From the NCBI GenBank assembly GCA_003202005.1, contig QJJF01000007.1, positions 177,054 through 241,053 on the forward strand: a stretch of 64,000 nt of DNA, written 5' to 3'. The number at the start of each line of letters is the position of its first letter. Positions within the stretch are counted from its first letter, which is position 1. Both the position numbers and the translations under genes were made by a program. The notes below the pieces were generated by a model. It worked only from the letters and a program-made list of their open reading frames with translations, was not told the origin of the DNA and made no database searches. Origin of the DNA: Williamsia faeni (GTDB lineage Bacteria; Actinomycetota; Actinomycetes; Mycobacteriales; Mycobacteriaceae). This document shows, piece by piece, positions 16,502-28,833 of the stretch.

Positions 16502-18381
16502 CGCACACTCACCACCATCATCATCGCGATCAGCAGGGCGGCACCGGCGAACACGGACAGCGCATACGAGCGGACGAACCCGGTCTGCAGCCGGCGCGTG
16601 CCTGCCGAGACCGCCGCGACCGCTGCGACGACACCGCCGACGACGCCGTCCACGCCTTTGGTGTCGACCACACCGAGTGTGCTGGTGAGCTTTTGGCCGG
16701 GCCGCATGAACGCGGCCTCGTTGAGCGCATCACCATAGAGATCCTGACGGGCCGCCTCGGTCAGCGGCGATACGTCGTCGGGGGCGACCTCGGGAATGGT
16801 GCGTCCGGCGTACTGGCGGTAGGCGATACCCACGCCGATGAGGACCACGGCCAGGGTGCTGACGATGAGCACCCACTCGGGTACGGCGAGGTGCTCATGC
16901 TCTTCACCGACAACGGGTTCCAGCCAATCCTGAAGCGAGCTCCCGAGAACCAGGAGTCCACCGGCAAACACCGACCCGAGCGCGAGCACGACCATCGGTG
17001 CCGTCATCAGCGACGGTGATTCATGCGGATGAGTGTCGTCTTTCCATCGCTTCTCGCCGAAGAACGTCAAGAGCATCACGCGTGTCATGTAGTACCCGGT
17101 GATCCCGGCGCCGAGGATGGCGATGCTGCCGAGAATGATTCCCTTGGCTCCGCCTGCCGCCCAGGCGGTTTCGATGATCTTGTCCTTGGAGAAGAATCCG
17201 GAGAACGGCGGGATCCCGATGATCGCAAGGTATCCCAGCCCAAAGGTGACATACGTGATCGGCATCAGCTTGCGCAGGCCGCCGAATCTGCGCATGTCGG
17301 TCTCGTCGTTCATGCCATGCATCACCGAACCGGCCCCGAGGAAGAGACCGGCCTTGAAGAAGCCATGGGTGATCAGGTGCAGGATGGCAAACGCGTACCC
17401 CGCCGGACCCAGGCCCGCGGCGAGCACCATGTAACCGATCTGGCTCATCGTCGAGGCGGCCAGCGCCTTCTTGATGTCGTCCTTCGCGCAGCCGATGACG
17501 GCGCCGAACAGCAGTGTCACCGCACCGACGATCACCACGCCCAGTTGGGCATTCGGTGCCAGATTGAAGATCGGGCCGGACCGGGTGATGAGGTAGACAC
17601 CGGCGGTGACCATGGTGGCCGCGTGGATCAGCGCGGAGACCGGGGTGGGACCTTCCATGGCGTCACCGAGCCACGACTGCAACGGAACCTGGGCCGATTT
17701 GCCGCAGGCCGCGAGCAGCAGCACCAGACCCAGTGCGGTGAGTGTGCCTTCACCGGCCTCGCCGGCTCCGCCGAAGACCTCAGAGAATCCGACCGAACCG
17801 AACGTCGCGAACATGATCATCATGCCGATCGCCAGGCCCATGTCACCGACCCGGTTGACCACAAAGGCCTTCTTCGCGGCGGCCGCCGCGGTGGGACGTT
17901 CGTGCCAGAAACCGATCAGCAGGTACGACGCCAGGCCGACGCCCTCCCAGCCCAGGTACAGGCCGAGGTAGTTGTCAGCGAGCACCAGCAGCAGCATGGC
18001 CGCCAGAAAGAGGTTGAGGTAGGCGAAGAATCGGCGTCGTCCGGGATCCGCCGACATGTAACTGACGGAGTAGATGTGGATCAGCGACCCGACTCCGGTG
18101 ATGAGGAGCACGAAGCACATGGAGAGCTGGTCCAGTTGCAAACCGAAGTCGACCTGTAGCTCGCCGACCGGCACCCAGGTGAACAGTGTCTGATCCATCG
18201 AGCGATCGTCGGCGGACTTGCCGAGCATGTCGAAGAACAGGACCACGCCGAATGCGAACGAGGCCAGTGCCATGACGCAGCCGAGCAGATGTCCCCACTT
18301 GTTGCTCCGACGGCCACCCAGCAGCAGAACCGCGGCTCCGGCGAGGGGGAGGGCCGGCAGAATCCAGATGAGTTTGTCCAT
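16498..18381 (-). CDS. nuoL: NADH-quinone oxidoreductase subunit L
   Basis: 627 residues, the distal antiporter-like subunit with the long amphipathic lateral helix. [20 protein letters not shown] and [20 protein letters not shown] are the family signatures; [20 protein letters not shown] follows. The C-terminal part after about residue 500 contains the lateral helix and last TM. It starts with ATG seven bases after the nuoK stop, the only gap in this stretch. Length matches mycobacterial NuoL. Confidence 0.96.
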   Translation of the reverse strand: MDKLIWILPALPLAGAAVLLLGGRRSNKWGHLLGCVMALASFAFGVVLFFDMLGKSADDRSMDQTLFTWVPVGELQVDFGLQLDQLSMCFVLLITGVGSLIHIYSVSYMSADPGRRRFFAYLNLFLAAMLLLVLADNYLGLYLGWEGVGLASYLLIGFWHERPTAAAAAKKAFVVNRVGDMGLAIGMMIMFATFGSVGFSEVFGGAGEAGEGTLTALGLVLLLAACGKSAQVPLQSWLGDAMEGPTPVSALIHAATMVTAGVYLITRSGPIFNLAPNAQLGVVIVGAVTLLFGAVIGCAKDDIKKALAASTMSQIGYMVLAAGLGPAGYAFAILHLITHGFFKAGLFLGAGSVMHGMNDETDMRRFGGLRKLMPITYVTFGLGYLAIIGIPPFSGFFSKDKIIETAWAAGGAKGIILGSIAILGAGITGYYMTRVMLLTFFGEKRWKDDTHPHESPSLMTAPMVVLALGSVFAGGLLVLGSSLQDWLEPVVGEEHEHLAVPEWVLIVSTLAVVLIGVGIAYRQYAGRTIPEVAPDDVSPLTEAARQDLYGDALNEAAFMRPGQKLTSTLGVVDTKGVDGVVGGVVAAVAAVSAGTRRLQTGFVRSYALSVFAGAALLIAMMMVVSVR

Positions 18382-18388
18382 GGCGTGA

Positions 18389-18688
18389 TCAGAGTTTCAG
18401 CAGATCGGCGGCGTCGACCGAGGTCGAGCGACGGGTGCGGAAGATCATCATGATGATCGCCAGGCCGACAACGACTTCGGCGGCTGCAACCACCATGGTG
18501 AAGAAGGCGATCACCTGGCCGTCGAGGTTGCCGTGCATCCGGGCGAAGGTGACGAACGCGAGGTTGCAGGCGTTGAGCATCAACTCGACGCACATGAACA
18601 CCACCACCGCATTGCGCCGCACCAGGACGCCGCCGGCTCCGATGGTGAACAGGAGCACCGAAATATAGAGGTAGTTCTCGGGATTCAT
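18389..18688 (-). CDS. nuoK: NADH-quinone oxidoreductase subunit K
   Basis: 99 residues with three transmembrane helices. The conserved acidic residue lies in the second helix ([17 protein letters not shown]) and another in [18 protein letters not shown], the two glutamates required for proton transfer. Length equals the family norm (about 100). The ATG overlaps the nuoJ stop by four bases. Confidence 0.96.
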   Translation of the reverse strand: MNPENYLYISVLLFTIGAGGVLVRRNAVVVFMCVELMLNACNLAFVTFARMHGNLDGQVIAFFTMVVAAAEVVVGLAIIMMIFRTRRSTSVDAADLLKL

Positions 18689-19470
18689 GAGCGGCGCTCC
18701 GTTCGGCGCATTCCGGGACCGGGTGCCGTCGGGTCGCGAGGGACGAGGACGTCGCTGACGGACAGGTCGGAGTAGGAGCCGTCGGGTAGCAGTGCAGGCA
18801 TGTCGACCGCGTTGTGGCGGGCGTAGACACCGGGATTGGGGAGCGGTGTGGTGCGGTCACCATCGCGGAATCGCTGGATCGACATCTCCCGCTGGGAGCT
18901 CTTGGGGCCGAGGCGTTCCCGGTGGGCCAGGACCATGGCACCGAGTGTGGCGGTGATCAGCAGTGCGCCGGTCAATTCGAATGCCCAGAGGTAGCGGATG
19001 AAGATGATCTCCGCCAATCCTTCGACGTTGCCACCGGCGTTGGCCTCCTCGACTCCCACAAACGCCGTGACGGAGGCGCTGCCCACACCGGCGATGAGGA
19101 GGATCCCGAATCCGAGTCCGGCGATGATCGCGCCGAGGCGTTGTCCCCGAAGGGTTTCGACGAGTGAATCCGACGAATCGACACCCACCAGCATGAGGAC
19201 GAACAGGAACAGCATCATCACCGCACCCGTGTACACCACCACCTGCGCGACGCCGAGGAACAGTGCGCCCTGCGCGATGTAGAAGATGGCCAGGATGATC
19301 ATCGTCATCGCCAGGAAGACTGCCGAGTACACGGCTTTTGCCGAACACACCACGCCGAGCGCACCCAGCACGGCGATCGTGCCGAGGATCCAGAACTGCA
19401 CTGCTTCAGTGGTTGACGTCTGAGTCAGCGGCTCAGCGGCGAGTATCGGTGCGGACAACAGACTGTTCAC
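18685..19470 (-). CDS. nuoJ: NADH-quinone oxidoreductase subunit J
   Basis: 261 residues with five TM helices, then a long polar C-terminal tail (after about 175) rich in Arg and Pro, as in other actinobacterial NuoJ. The conserved segment [20 protein letters not shown] is TM3 with its pi-bulge region. The GTG at 19470 is chosen because AAGGAG lies just upstream. The same frame is open further back through a 15-bp tandem repeat, so an extended N-terminus (TPPTV repeats) cannot be fully excluded. Confidence 0.94.
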   Translation of the reverse strand: MNSLLSAPILAAEPLTQTSTTEAVQFWILGTIAVLGALGVVCSAKAVYSAVFLAMTMIILAIFYIAQGALFLGVAQVVVYTGAVMMLFLFVLMLVGVDSSDSLVETLRGQRLGAIIAGLGFGILLIAGVGSASVTAFVGVEEANAGGNVEGLAEIIFIRYLWAFELTGALLITATLGAMVLAHRERLGPKSSQREMSIQRFRDGDRTTPLPNPGVYARHNAVDMPALLPDGSYSDLSVSDVLVPRDPTAPGPGMRRTERRS

Positions 19471-19495
19471 TGGCGGGTCTCCTTCAGGTCTCGTC

Positions 19496-19556
19496 GTCGG
19501 GGGTGTCACCGTCGGGGGTGTCACCGTCGGGGGTGTCACCGTCGGGGTGTCACCGG
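19496..19556. repeat. 15-bp tandem repeat in the nuoI-nuoJ gap
   Basis: GGGTGTCACCGTCGG is repeated about four times with the last copy one base short. It spans the nuoI stop and most of the nuoI-nuoJ spacer. The unit is a multiple of three. This is the only large spacer in the nuo operon apart from nuoA-nuoB. Confidence 0.9.
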
Positions 19557-20083
19557 GGCGTGGTCGGCGGCATCACTTCGCCGATCACATTGCCGCGGTA
19601 GTAGTCCTCGTCGGTGCTGCCCGGGGCCATTGCGTGGGGCGGCGGTGTCATGCCGTCGGCGAGTGGCGCGAGCAGTTTGTCTTTGCCGAAGATCAGATCG
19701 GCCCGATTGTCATCGGCCATCTCGTAGTTGTTGGTCATGGTCAGGGCCCGCGTCGGGCAGGCCTCCACACAGAGACCACATCCGATGCAGCGCAGGTAAT
19801 TGATCTGGTAGACAACGCCATAGCGCTCGCCCGGCGAGTAGCGGTTGTCCTCGGTGTTGTCGGCACCTTCGACGAAGATCGCGTCGGCCGGGCAGGCCCA
19901 CGCGCACAGTTCGCATCCGATGCACTTCTCCAGTCCATCGGGGTACCGGTTGAGCTGATGGCGGCCGTGATAGCGGACTGCGGTGGGCGTCTTCACCTCT
20001 GGATACAGCTCGGTGTTGTTCTTCTTGAACATCGACAGGAAGGTGACGCCGAAGCCGGCCAGCGGCTCGAGTGGGTTACGCAT
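19550..20083 (-). CDS. nuoI: NADH-quinone oxidoreductase subunit I (2x4Fe-4S)
   Basis: 177 residues. Two ferredoxin motifs, [12 protein letters not shown] and [12 protein letters not shown], bind clusters N6a and N6b on the peripheral arm. ATG 20083 follows AAGGAG and overlaps the nuoH end by 8 bp. The C-terminal tail after the second motif (about 60 residues, [15 protein letters not shown]) is typical of actinobacteria. The stop lies within the 15-bp repeat array. Confidence 0.96.
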   Translation of the reverse strand: MRNPLEPLAGFGVTFLSMFKKNNTELYPEVKTPTAVRYHGRHQLNRYPDGLEKCIGCELCAWACPADAIFVEGADNTEDNRYSPGERYGVVYQINYLRCIGCGLCVEACPTRALTMTNNYEMADDNRADLIFGKDKLLAPLADGMTPPPHAMAPGSTDEDYYRGNVIGEVMPPTTPR

Positions 20084-21314
20084 CGCTGCTCTCCTTGATC
20101 GGTGGCACCGGGAATCCGCCGGCCATGGCATCGAACGGCACCATGCGTTCGACGAGCACCGGTTCGGCGCGACGTAGATCGCGCTTGCCGCGGAACACTT
20201 TCCACAGCAAGACGATCAGGGCGAGGGCGATGACCACCCCGGCCACACTGATGACGGCGGTGGCGTCGCTGTACCCCTCATTGCGGATCGCGCGCACGGT
20301 GGCGACGATCATCACCCAGGTCAGTGAGACCGGGATGAGAACCTTCCAGCCCAGTGCCATGAACTGGTCGTAGCGCAGCCGGGGCAGGGTGGTGCGCAGC
20401 CAGATGAAGAAGAACAGGAATCCCCAGACCTTGGCCACGAACCAGATCAGTGGGAACCATCCCGAATTGGCGCCATCCCAGAGCGAAATCGGCCAGGGCG
20501 CATGCCAACCACCGAGGAACAGGGTGGCCGCCAGCGCCGAGACCGTGGCCATGTTGACGTATTCGGCGAGCATGAACATCGCGAACCGCAGTGAGGAGTA
20601 TTCGGTGTGGAAGCCACCGACCAGTTCACCCTCGGCCTCCGGGAGATCAAAGGGGGCGCGGTTGGTCTCACCGACCATGGAGAACACGTAGACGACAAAC
20701 GAAGGCAGCAGCAGGAATACGTACCAGGTGTCATCCTGTGCCGCCACGATGCCCGACGTCGACATGGTCCCGGCATCGAGGAAGACAGCCGCGAACGTCA
20801 GGCCCATGGCGATCTCATAGGAGATCACCTGCGCGCTCGACCGCAGGCCCCCGAGCAGTGGATAGGTGGATCCGGAAGACCAGCCGGCGAGCACGATGCC
20901 GTACACCCCGACGGACGTGACCGCGAGGATGTACAGGACGGCCACCGACAGGTCGGTGAGCTGCAACGGGGTCTCGTGCCCGAAGACCGACACCACCGGA
21001 CCGAACGGGATCACCGCGTACGCCATGATGGCGGGCACCACCGCGATGATCGGTGCGAGCAGATAGATCGGTTTGTCGACGCCGGCCGGGATGATGCCTT
21101 CCTTCAGTGCAAGTTTCACACCGTCGGCCAGGCTCTGGAGCAGACCCATCGGACCGACCCGGTTGGGACCGACCCGGGTCTGCATCCACGCCATCACCCG
21201 GCGCTCGGCGAGAATTCCGACCAGCACGGTCAGCACCAGGAAGACGAAGATCGCCAGGGCCTTGACCAGGATCAGCCACCACGGGTCGTGGCCGAAGGCG
21301 GACAGATCGGTCAT
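20076..21314 (-). CDS. nuoH: NADH-quinone oxidoreductase subunit H
   Basis: 412 residues, eight or nine membrane helices, forming part of the quinone-binding chamber. [20 protein letters not shown] (about residues 37-56) and [20 protein letters not shown] are the diagnostic cytoplasmic loops; [19 protein letters not shown] follows. The ATG overlaps the nuoG stop (ATGA). A C-terminal extension of about 50 polar residues is present as in mycobacteria. Confidence 0.96.
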   Translation of the reverse strand: MTDLSAFGHDPWWLILVKALAIFVFLVLTVLVGILAERRVMAWMQTRVGPNRVGPMGLLQSLADGVKLALKEGIIPAGVDKPIYLLAPIIAVVPAIMAYAVIPFGPVVSVFGHETPLQLTDLSVAVLYILAVTSVGVYGIVLAGWSSGSTYPLLGGLRSSAQVISYEIAMGLTFAAVFLDAGTMSTSGIVAAQDDTWYVFLLLPSFVVYVFSMVGETNRAPFDLPEAEGELVGGFHTEYSSLRFAMFMLAEYVNMATVSALAATLFLGGWHAPWPISLWDGANSGWFPLIWFVAKVWGFLFFFIWLRTTLPRLRYDQFMALGWKVLIPVSLTWVMIVATVRAIRNEGYSDATAVISVAGVVIALALIVLLWKVFRGKRDLRRAEPVLVERMVPFDAMAGGFPVPPIKESSDA

Positions 21315-23716
21315 GAGCGTTCCACCCTCGCTGCCGGCGCGATCTGAACCGCTTGTCCCACAACCGGACCGAGGGCGGTGTAGAGGGAGCTCCCCGGTGA
21401 GTTGAGCGGCAACCACACGACACGATCGGGAAGGTCGGTGACCTCCAGCGGCAAGGTGATGGAACCGTGTTCGCTGCTCACCGTGACCAGTTCTTCGCCC
21501 CGGACTCCGTTTTCGGTGGCGGTGGCCTCGGACAGTCTCACCACCGGGCGCCGCGCGGTCCCGGCGAGATGTGGTTCACCGTCCTGCAACCGGCCCGAAT
21601 CCAGCAGCATCCGCCAGCTCGCGAGAACGGCTTGTCCGGGCTGGGTTCGAGGGACCTCGGAAGACGGGGTCGCAGAGGCTGTTTCGAAGTCGCCGTCCCA
21701 GGGTCCGAGGCGGCCGAGTTCGTCGCGTGCGCTCATCGCATCGGGGAGGTCGATTCCGCGGCCCATCCGTCGGGAGATCGCGTCGAGGACGCGTTGATCG
21801 GGCATCGCGCCATCGCTGGGCAGGGCCGCGTCGAACGAGCGTGGACGTCCCTCCCAGTCCACGAACGTGCCGTCCTTGCGGACCACCGTTGACACCGGGA
21901 ACACCACGTCCGCGAGGTCGGTGACGGTGCTTTCCCGCATTTCGAGGCTCACCACGAACGGGGCCGCGGCAAGTGCGGCGAGCGCCGCGTCGGGGTCGGG
22001 CAGATCTGCCAGTTCAACACCGCCGACCACCAGGGCGCCGATGTCGCCGGCGGCGGCGGCCGCGAGGATCTCGGCGGTATCGAGCCCGGGCGTGGGTGGC
22101 ACCTCCGTACCCCAGACCTGCCGTACCTGTGCTCGTGCGATCGGGTCGCTGACCGGCCGGCCTCCGGGCAGGAGATTGCCGAGGGCACCGACCTCGAGTG
22201 CGCCCCGTTCACCGGCCCGTCGGGGCACCCATCCGATCGTCGCGCCGGTGGCGTCGGCGAGCTCGCCCACCGCGGTCAGCGCACCGGGAACCTGGGCCAG
22301 ACGCTCTCCCACGAGGATCACCGCGCCCGGCGCCTTGAGATGATCGGACGTGCGAAGTTGTTCCAGCGCTGAGGGTTCGGCTCCGGGGGCGACCTTGATG
22401 AGGCCGCCGGACATCTTCCGCAGGCCGTTGCTTGCGAAAGGCGCGATCGAGATCACGGTCAATCCGCGCTTGCGCGCCGCTTTGCGCAGGCGCAGGAAGA
22501 TGATCGGTGACTCTTCTTCCGGTTCGAAGCCGGCCAGTAGTACCGTCGGCGCCTTCTCCAGATCCGAATAGGTCAGGGCCATCGGGCGTCCGGCGATCCG
22601 GGCCGACAGGAAGGACGCTTCTTCGGACGAATGTGCCCGGTTGCGGAAGTCGATGTTGTTGGTGCCCAGCACCGTTCGGGTGAATTTCCCGTAGGCGTAG
22701 GCATCCTCGGCGGTGGTGCGTCCACCGACCAGTACGCCGGTCCGGATGCCCGCGGTCTTGAGACCGGCGGCCGCGGCGGCAACCGCTTGTGGCCACGACG
22801 CGGAGACCAGGTTACCGTCGGCGTTCCGGATCAGCGGCGTGGTGATCCGGTCCCGCGATGTCTCGTACGTGAACGCCCAGCGGCCCTTGTCGCAGTTCCA
22901 CTCCTCGTTGACCTCGGGGTCGTCGCCGGCGAGGCGGCGCAACACCTTGCCCCGCCGGTGGTCCGTGCGTTGTGCACAGCCATCGGCGCAGTGCTCGCAA
23001 ACACTGGGGCTGGAGACCAGATCAAAAGGGCGGGCCCGGAATCGATAGGCCGCACCGGTCAGCGCACCGACCGGGCAGATCTGCACCGTGTTGCCGGAGA
23101 AATACGATTCGAACGGTGCATCGTCGGCGATCCCGACCTGCTGCTGGGCACCGCGTTCGAGGAGATCGATGAACCGGTCGCCGGCCACCTGATCCGAGAA
23201 TCGGGTGCAGCGCGCACACATCACGCAGCGTTCGCGATCGAGGAGGACTTCCGAGGACAGCGGAATCGGCTTGGGGAACGTACGTTTGGCGCCCTCGAAC
23301 CGGGATTCGGCCTGCCCGTTCGACATCGCCTGATTCTGAAGGGGGCACTCACCGCCCTTGTCGCAGACCGGGCAATCGAGGGGATGGTTGATCAGCAGCA
23401 GTTCCATGACACCGCGCTGCGCTTTTTCCGCCTCCGGTGACGTCAGTTGCGTCCGGACCACCATGCCGTCGGAGACGGTGGTCGTGCAGGAGGCCAGTGG
23501 TTTGCGCTGGCCCTCGACCTCGACGAGGCACTGCCGGCACGCGCCGACCGGATCGAGGAGTGGGTGGTCGCAGAATCGGGGGATCTGCACACCGATCAAC
23601 TCGGCCGCCCGGATCACCAACGTGCCCTTGGGAACTTTGAGCTCGGTGCCGTCGATGGTGACGGCGACCAGGTCGGTGACGGCCGATTCGGGGAATGAAT
23701 TGCTGGTCAGCGTCAT
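21311..23716 (-). CDS. nuoG: NADH-quinone oxidoreductase subunit G
   Basis: 801 residues. N-terminal [2Fe-2S] domain with [15 protein letters not shown], then [13 protein letters not shown], then ferredoxin-type cysteines ([13 protein letters not shown]). A molybdopterin-oxidoreductase-like domain follows (about 220-700) in which the molybdenum cofactor is absent in this family. [18 protein letters not shown] near residue 230 is the N7-like site region. It carries electrons from NuoF toward NuoI and NuoB. The ATG overlaps the nuoF stop; the stop overlaps nuoH. Confidence 0.96.
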   Translation of the reverse strand: MTLTSNSFPESAVTDLVAVTIDGTELKVPKGTLVIRAAELIGVQIPRFCDHPLLDPVGACRQCLVEVEGQRKPLASCTTTVSDGMVVRTQLTSPEAEKAQRGVMELLLINHPLDCPVCDKGGECPLQNQAMSNGQAESRFEGAKRTFPKPIPLSSEVLLDRERCVMCARCTRFSDQVAGDRFIDLLERGAQQQVGIADDAPFESYFSGNTVQICPVGALTGAAYRFRARPFDLVSSPSVCEHCADGCAQRTDHRRGKVLRRLAGDDPEVNEEWNCDKGRWAFTYETSRDRITTPLIRNADGNLVSASWPQAVAAAAAGLKTAGIRTGVLVGGRTTAEDAYAYGKFTRTVLGTNNIDFRNRAHSSEEASFLSARIAGRPMALTYSDLEKAPTVLLAGFEPEEESPIIFLRLRKAARKRGLTVISIAPFASNGLRKMSGGLIKVAPGAEPSALEQLRTSDHLKAPGAVILVGERLAQVPGALTAVGELADATGATIGWVPRRAGERGALEVGALGNLLPGGRPVSDPIARAQVRQVWGTEVPPTPGLDTAEILAAAAAGDIGALVVGGVELADLPDPDAALAALAAAPFVVSLEMRESTVTDLADVVFPVSTVVRKDGTFVDWEGRPRSFDAALPSDGAMPDQRVLDAISRRMGRGIDLPDAMSARDELGRLGPWDGDFETASATPSSEVPRTQPGQAVLASWRMLLDSGRLQDGEPHLAGTARRPVVRLSEATATENGVRGEELVTVSSEHGSITLPLEVTDLPDRVVWLPLNSPGSSLYTALGPVVGQAVQIAPAARVERS

Positions 23717-25014
23717 GGGGCACCTACTGGTTCGAACAACGTGGACGTGGCCGGATCGAACGGGCATCCTCCGCCGCGGACGTGCTCGATGTATTCGTCG
23801 CGGAAGTACTTGAGAGAGGACATGATCGGGCTGGCCGCGCCATCTCCCAGCGCGCAGAACGACTTGCCGAGGATGGCCTCGGAGACGTCGAGCAGTTTCT
23901 TCAGATCGGCTTCGGTGCCGGTGCCGTTCTCCAGCGCCCGCAGGATCTGGACCAGCCAGTAGGTGCCCTCGCGGCAGGGCGTGCACTTGCCGCACGACTC
24001 GTGGGCATAGAACTCGGTCCACCGGAGTACCGCGCGGACCACACAGGTGGTGTCGTCGAAGATCTGTAATGCCTTGGTGCCCAGCATCGAACCGGCAGCG
24101 CCGACTCCCTCGTAGTCGAGGGTGACGTCGAGATGTTCCGCGGTGAACATCGGGGTCGAAGATCCGCCCGGTGTCCAGAACTTGAGCTCATGACCGGCCC
24201 GGACACCGCCCGCGTACCCGAGCAGTTCGCGCAGCGTGATCCCCAGCGGTGCCTCGTACTGGCCGGGGGTGGTGACGTGACCGGACAACGAGTACAAGGT
24301 GAACCCGGGCGACTTCTCGGTACCCATGCTCTGGAACCACTCGTTGCCGCGCAGGATGATCGGCGGAACGCTCGCGATCGATTCGACGTTGTTGACCACA
24401 GTCGGGCAGGCGTAGAGACCGGCAACAGCCGGGAACGGGGGACGTAGGCGGGGTTGACCACGACGTCCCTCGAGGGAGTCGAGCAGCGCGGTTTCCTCGC
24501 CGCAGATGTACGCGCCGGCGCCGGCGTGGACCACCAGTTCCAGGTCGAATCCTGATCCGAGGATGTCGCGGCCCACCAGGCCGGCGGCGTAGGCCTCCGC
24601 GACCGCGGTCTGCAATCTCCGCAATACCGGGATCACTTCGCCGCGAACGTAGATGAACGCGTGCGATGCCCGGATCGCATACGCCGCGATGATGATTCCC
24701 TCCACGAGCACATGTGGCGTCGCCAGCATCAGCGGGATGTCTTTGCACGTTCCGGGTTCGGACTCGTCGGCATTGACGACGAGGTAGTGCGGCTTGCCGT
24801 CACCTTGGGGGATGAACGACCACTTCATGCCGGTGGGGAATCCGGCACCACCGCGGCCGCGCAGGCCCGACGCCTTCACCGTGGCGATCAGGTCGTCGGG
24901 GTCCATCGCCAGGGCCTTGTCGAGGGCCTGATAGCCGTCGTGGCGCCGGTAGGAGTCGAGGGTCCAGGACTGCGGCTCGTCCCAGTATCGGGACAGGACT
25001 GGTGTCAGTGGCAT
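23713..25014 (-). CDS. nuoF: NADH-quinone oxidoreductase subunit F (NADH/FMN)
   Basis: 433 residues. [18 protein letters not shown] (about 54-71) is the FMN/NADH loop, [12 protein letters not shown] the FMN contact, and [14 protein letters not shown] (about 350-363) binds cluster N3. This is the site of NADH oxidation. [14 protein letters not shown] is taken as the start; an in-frame ATG 66 bp upstream exists but overlaps the nuoE coding end. The stop overlaps nuoG. Confidence 0.96.
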   Translation of the reverse strand: MPLTPVLSRYWDEPQSWTLDSYRRHDGYQALDKALAMDPDDLIATVKASGLRGRGGAGFPTGMKWSFIPQGDGKPHYLVVNADESEPGTCKDIPLMLATPHVLVEGIIIAAYAIRASHAFIYVRGEVIPVLRRLQTAVAEAYAAGLVGRDILGSGFDLELVVHAGAGAYICGEETALLDSLEGRRGQPRLRPPFPAVAGLYACPTVVNNVESIASVPPIILRGNEWFQSMGTEKSPGFTLYSLSGHVTTPGQYEAPLGITLRELLGYAGGVRAGHELKFWTPGGSSTPMFTAEHLDVTLDYEGVGAAGSMLGTKALQIFDDTTCVVRAVLRWTEFYAHESCGKCTPCREGTYWLVQILRALENGTGTEADLKKLLDVSEAILGKSFCALGDGAASPIMSSLKYFRDEYIEHVRGGGCPFDPATSTLFEPVGAP

Positions 25015-25015
25015 C

Positions 25016-25744
25016 TCAGACCCCGTCGCCGATTGCTGTGCCGGAAGGGTTTTCATTGGCCACCCGCAGGCCGGCGAGGGTCGGGTCGCCGGGGAGGGCG
25101 GCGTCGGAGGCACCCTCACGCTCGTCGGCGAAACCCGCCAGAATCCGCGCGGTCTCGCGGAACTTGCACAACGGGGCCCCTCGGCTCGGTGTCACCTGTT
25201 CACCGCTGCGTAGCGCGTCGACCAGGTCGCGGCTGGATCGGGGCGTCTGATTGTCGAAGAACTCCCAGTTGACCATCACCACGGGTGCGTAGTCGCATGC
25301 CGCGTTGCATTCGACGTGTTCCAGCGTGATCAAGCCGTCGGACGTCGTCTCACCGGCCTCCACGCCGAGGTATTCGTGCAGATCCGCCAGGATCTGATCC
25401 CCGCCCATCACTGCACACAGTGTGTTGGTGCAGACCCCGACCAGGTAGTCGCCGGTCTCCTTACGTCGATACATCGAATAGAAGGTCGACACGGCCGTGA
25501 CCTCGGCCGGGGTGAGGTCGAGTTGTCGTGCGCAGAAACCGATTCCGGCGGGAGTGATGTACCCGTCGACGCTCTGTACGAGGTGGAGCAACGGCAGCAG
25601 TGCCGATCGTGCGCTCGGATACCGCGCGATGATCTGCGTCGCGTCGTCGTTCAGTCGCGCGACCACATCGTCGGGGTAGCTGTGTGACTCCGCGGCCACC
25701 TCGCGCGGCGTACCGAAATCGATGAATACGGGCTCGGCGGTCAT
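25016..25744 (-). CDS. nuoE: NADH-quinone oxidoreductase subunit E
   Basis: 242 residues. Thioredoxin-like [2Fe-2S] domain with ligands in [11 protein letters not shown] (about 107-117) and [16 protein letters not shown] (about 147-162), binding cluster N1a beside NuoF. The C-terminal 60 residues are an Arg/Ala-rich tail common in actinobacteria. The ATG overlaps the nuoD stop (ATGA). The stop is one base upstream of the nuoF ATG. Confidence 0.96.
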   Translation of the reverse strand: MTAEPVFIDFGTPREVAAESHSYPDDVVARLNDDATQIIARYPSARSALLPLLHLVQSVDGYITPAGIGFCARQLDLTPAEVTAVSTFYSMYRRKETGDYLVGVCTNTLCAVMGGDQILADLHEYLGVEAGETTSDGLITLEHVECNAACDYAPVVMVNWEFFDNQTPRSSRDLVDALRSGEQVTPSRGAPLCKFRETARILAGFADEREGASDAALPGDPTLAGLRVANENPSGTAIGDGV

Positions 25745-27045
25745 CGGTCAACACCTCCCATGACGGGATCGATCCCGGCCACAGCGGCGATCACGTCCGA
25801 GATCATCCCGCCCTCGCACATCGCCGCCACCGCTTGCAGATTCGTGAACGACGGATCCCGGAAGTGGACGCGATAGGGTCGCGTGCCACCGTCCGAGACC
25901 ATGTGGACTCCGAGCTCACCGCGGGGAGATTCGATGGGGATGTAGACCTGACCGGGTGGGACCCGCATTCCCTCGGTGACCAGTTTGAAGTGGTGGATCA
26001 GACCTTCCATCGACGAACCCATGATGTCGGAGATGTGCTTCGGGGAATTGCCCAGGCCGTCCTCGCCGACGGTGAGTTCGGCCGGCCAGGCGATTTTCTT
26101 GTCCTCCACCATGATCGGTCCGGGGCGCAGGCGGTCGAGACACTGCTCGACGATCTTGAGGGACTCCTTCATCTCCTTGACCCGGATCTGGTACCGGCCG
26201 TAGGAATCGCAGGCGTCATCGGTGATGACGTCGAACTCGTAGTTTTCGTACCCACAGTAGGGCGATGACCGGCGCAGGTCGTGGGCGAGGCCGGTGGCCC
26301 GGAGTACCGGCCCGGTGACGCCGAGAGCCATGCATCCGGTGAGATCGAGATAGCCGACGCCCTGGGTCCGGGCCTTCCAGATGTAGTTCTCGCTCAACAG
26401 ATCTTCCATGTCGCGAAGCCGCCCGGGCAGGACGCGGAGCACCTCGCGCACTTTCTCGACCGCGCCGTCGGGGAGATCTTGGGCCAGTCCACCGGGGCGG
26501 ACGAAGGCGTGATTCATCCGAAGGCCGGTGATCATCTCGAAGATGTCGAGGATCAGTTCCCGTTCCCGGAAGCCGAAGAGCATCGCGGTGACCGCACCGA
26601 GTTCCATACCGCCGGTCGCCAGGGCCACCAGGTGGGATGCGACGCGGTTGAGCTCCATCAACATCACGCGGATGACGGTGACCCGCTCGGGTATCGCGTC
26701 GGTGATGTCGAGAAGTTTCTCCACACCCAGGCAGTAGGCCGTTTCGTTGAAGAACGGTGACAGATAGTCCATCCGGGTCACGAACGTGACGCCCTGGGTC
26801 CAGTTGCGGAACTCGAGGTTCTTTTCGATTCCGGTGTGCAGGTAGCCGATACCGCAGCGCGCTTCGATGACGGTCTCGCCCTCGAGCACGAGGATCAGCC
26901 GCAGCACCCCGTGGGTCGACGGATGCTGCGGACCCATGTTGACGACGATCCGTTCCTCGCCCGCACTGGTGGCGGCATTGACGACGTCATCCCAATCCTG
27001 GCCGGACGCACTGTAAATCCCGGGATCTTTGTCAGTTGTACTCAT
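25741..27045 (-). CDS. nuoD: NADH-quinone oxidoreductase subunit D
   Basis: 434 residues, the 49-kDa subunit forming the quinone site with Nuo[17 protein letters not shown] (about 37-52) contains the conserved histidines, and [10 protein letters not shown] follows. The C-terminal DPVMGGVDR is the family end. The N-terminal 35 residues ([20 protein letters not shown]) are a variable actinobacterial extension. The ATG shares one base with the nuoC stop (TGATG). Confidence 0.97.
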   Translation of the reverse strand: MSTTDKDPGIYSASGQDWDDVVNAATSAGEERIVVNMGPQHPSTHGVLRLILVLEGETVIEARCGIGYLHTGIEKNLEFRNWTQGVTFVTRMDYLSPFFNETAYCLGVEKLLDITDAIPERVTVIRVMLMELNRVASHLVALATGGMELGAVTAMLFGFRERELILDIFEMITGLRMNHAFVRPGGLAQDLPDGAVEKVREVLRVLPGRLRDMEDLLSENYIWKARTQGVGYLDLTGCMALGVTGPVLRATGLAHDLRRSSPYCGYENYEFDVITDDACDSYGRYQIRVKEMKESLKIVEQCLDRLRPGPIMVEDKKIAWPAELTVGEDGLGNSPKHISDIMGSSMEGLIHHFKLVTEGMRVPPGQVYIPIESPRGELGVHMVSDGGTRPYRVHFRDPSFTNLQAVAAMCEGGMISDVIAAVAGIDPVMGGVDR

Positions 27046-27740
27046 CAGCTGTACGACCTCCGCTGGTCGGGCGGTGCGATGCGGGCACCCTTGAACTCGA
27101 CCGGGATGCCGCCGAGGGGGTAGTCCTTGCGCTGCGGATGACCTTCCCAGTCGTCGGGCATCTGGATGCGGGTGAGTGCGGGATGCCCATCGAACACGAT
27201 CCCGAAGAAGTCGTAGGTCTCTCGCTCATGCCAATCACACGTCGGGTAGATCGCATAGAGCGACGGGATGTGTGGATCGGCGTCCGGCACAGCGACTTCC
27301 AGTCGGATGCGACGGTTGTGGGTGATCGACAACAACGGGTAGACGGCGTGGAGTTCCCGGTCGGTCTCGTCCGGATAGTGCACGCCGCTGACGCCGAGGC
27401 ACAGTTCGAACCTCAGCGCGGGGTCGTCTCGCAATGCGCTGGCCACAACTCGTAGATGCTCGCGCCGCACGTACAGGGTCAATTCGTCGCGGAACACCAC
27501 CACCTTCTCGACTGCGTCGTCCAGTCCCGGCGCGCCCCGCGTGGTGAGAGCCTGACCGAGGTGGTCGACCACGTCGTCGAAATAGCCGCCGTAAGGCCGG
27601 GGAGTGCGGTCGGGCATGAAGATCGGGCTGACCAGCCGGCCGTAACCGGAGGTGTCACCGCTGCCGCTGACGCCGAAGAGTCCCCGGCGGGTGCCGATCG
27701 CCTCGCGTCCGGAATCGCCTTCTGTGCTCGGAGGTGTCAT
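27045..27740 (-). CDS. nuoC: NADH-quinone oxidoreductase subunit C
   Basis: 231 residues, 30-kDa subunit. The signature [20 protein letters not shown] (about 176-195) and [15 protein letters not shown] are intact. NuoC is separate from NuoD, unlike the fused E. coli NuoCD. It has the usual mycobacterial N-terminal leader. The ATG overlaps the nuoB stop and the stop overlaps nuoD. Confidence 0.96.
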   Translation of the reverse strand: MTPPSTEGDSGREAIGTRRGLFGVSGSGDTSGYGRLVSPIFMPDRTPRPYGGYFDDVVDHLGQALTTRGAPGLDDAVEKVVVFRDELTLYVRREHLRVVASALRDDPALRFELCLGVSGVHYPDETDRELHAVYPLLSITHNRRIRLEVAVPDADPHIPSLYAIYPTCDWHERETYDFFGIVFDGHPALTRIQMPDDWEGHPQRKDYPLGGIPVEFKGARIAPPDQRRSYS

Positions 27741-28291
27741 CGCAGCAGGCCCTTCATCTCGATGGTCGGCGTGGCCGACAGCGCAGCTTGCTCGGCCGCG
27801 CGGATGGCCTCGTCGCGATCGACACCAAGCGGCATCTCCTGGATCTTCTCGTGCAGTTTGAGGATTGCGTAGAGCAGCATCTCGGGGCGCGGGGGACATC
27901 CGGGCAGATAGATGTCGACGGGTACCACATGGTCGACGCCCTGGACGATGGCGTAGTTGTTGAACATGCCACCCGACGACGCGCAAACACCCATGGCGAG
28001 AACCCATTTCGGTTCTGCCATCTGGTCATAGATCTGGCGGAGCACCGGCGCCATCTTCTGACTGACCCGGCCGGCGACGATCATCAGGTCGGCTTGCCGC
28101 GGAGAGGCCCGGAAGGCTTCCATTCCGAAACGGGCGATGTCGAAACGTCCGCCGCTGGTGGCCATCATCTCGATCGCGCAGCAGGCCAGGCCGAAGGTGG
28201 CCGGCCACAGCGAGCCCTTGCGCATGTACCCGGCCAGACCCTCGACCGTGGTCAGCAGGAATCCGCTGGGGAGCTTTTCTTCAATACCCAT
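27737..28291 (-). CDS. nuoB: NADH-quinone oxidoreductase subunit B
   Basis: 184 residues. Cluster N2 ligands lie in [12 protein letters not shown] (about 32-43), GVCASSGG and PGCPPRPEM. It is the terminal Fe-S donor to quinone. The ATG at 28291 ([13 protein letters not shown]) matches known mycobacterial starts; a GTG at 28300 would add three residues and sits directly on the ribosome site AAAGAGAG. It lies 40 bp after nuoA. Confidence 0.96.
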   Translation of the reverse strand: MGIEEKLPSGFLLTTVEGLAGYMRKGSLWPATFGLACCAIEMMATSGGRFDIARFGMEAFRASPRQADLMIVAGRVSQKMAPVLRQIYDQMAEPKWVLAMGVCASSGGMFNNYAIVQGVDHVVPVDIYLPGCPPRPEMLLYAILKLHEKIQEMPLGVDRDEAIRAAEQAALSATPTIEMKGLLR

Positions 28292-28331
28292 GATGGACAC
28301 TCTCTTTCGGGCAGTTTGCTCGTGCGAGCCG

Positions 28332-28727
28332 TCAGTCCCAACTCAGTCCGCCGCGCCTCCATTCGTAGGCGTACGCCACCGAGACGTTGAAGATGAACAG
28401 CGCCATCGCGATCAGACCGAACAGGCCCAGGGAGTCGAAGTAGACCGCCCAGGGATACAGGAACACGATCTCGATGTCGAAGATGATGAACAGCATCGCG
28501 GTCAGGTAGTACTTCACCGGAATGCGCTGCCGGGTAACGGCTCCCGAGGCTATGTCGTTTCCCAAGCCGCCCAGGGGATTTGGAATGGGCTCGATCCCAC
28601 ACTCGTAGGCCTCGAGTTTGGCGCGATTGTATCGACGGGGACCGACGACGCCCGCGAGAACGGCTGATCCCACCGCGAAGGCAAGTGCGATCAGGCCGAG
28701 TACCAGTATCGGTACATATAGGTCCAT
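28332..28727 (-). CDS. nuoA: NADH-quinone oxidoreductase subunit A
   Basis: 131 residues, three TM helices. [18 protein letters not shown] (about 37-54) holds the conserved cysteine loop near the quinone channel, and [20 protein letters not shown] has the conserved acidic residues. First gene of the 14-gene operon. Upstream is a 266-bp intergenic region that should hold the operon promoter. Confidence 0.96.
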   Translation of the reverse strand: MDLYVPILVLGLIALAFAVGSAVLAGVVGPRRYNRAKLEAYECGIEPIPNPLGGLGNDIASGAVTRQRIPVKYYLTAMLFIIFDIEIVFLYPWAVYFDSLGLFGLIAMALFIFNVSVAYAYEWRRGGLSWD

Positions 28728-28833
28728 GTGTGCGGTTGCTCCTTCCCAGCGAGTGGTTGCGGAGTGGGTGTCGACGCTCGGATAGAGCCGGCAAATCAGG
28801 TCGATGTTCGTGCTCGGACCACACGAGGCTGTG

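Noticed and set aside
19471..19549. Repeat array as a CRISPR
   Set aside because: Units are contiguous 15-mers with no spacers; a simple tandem repeat.
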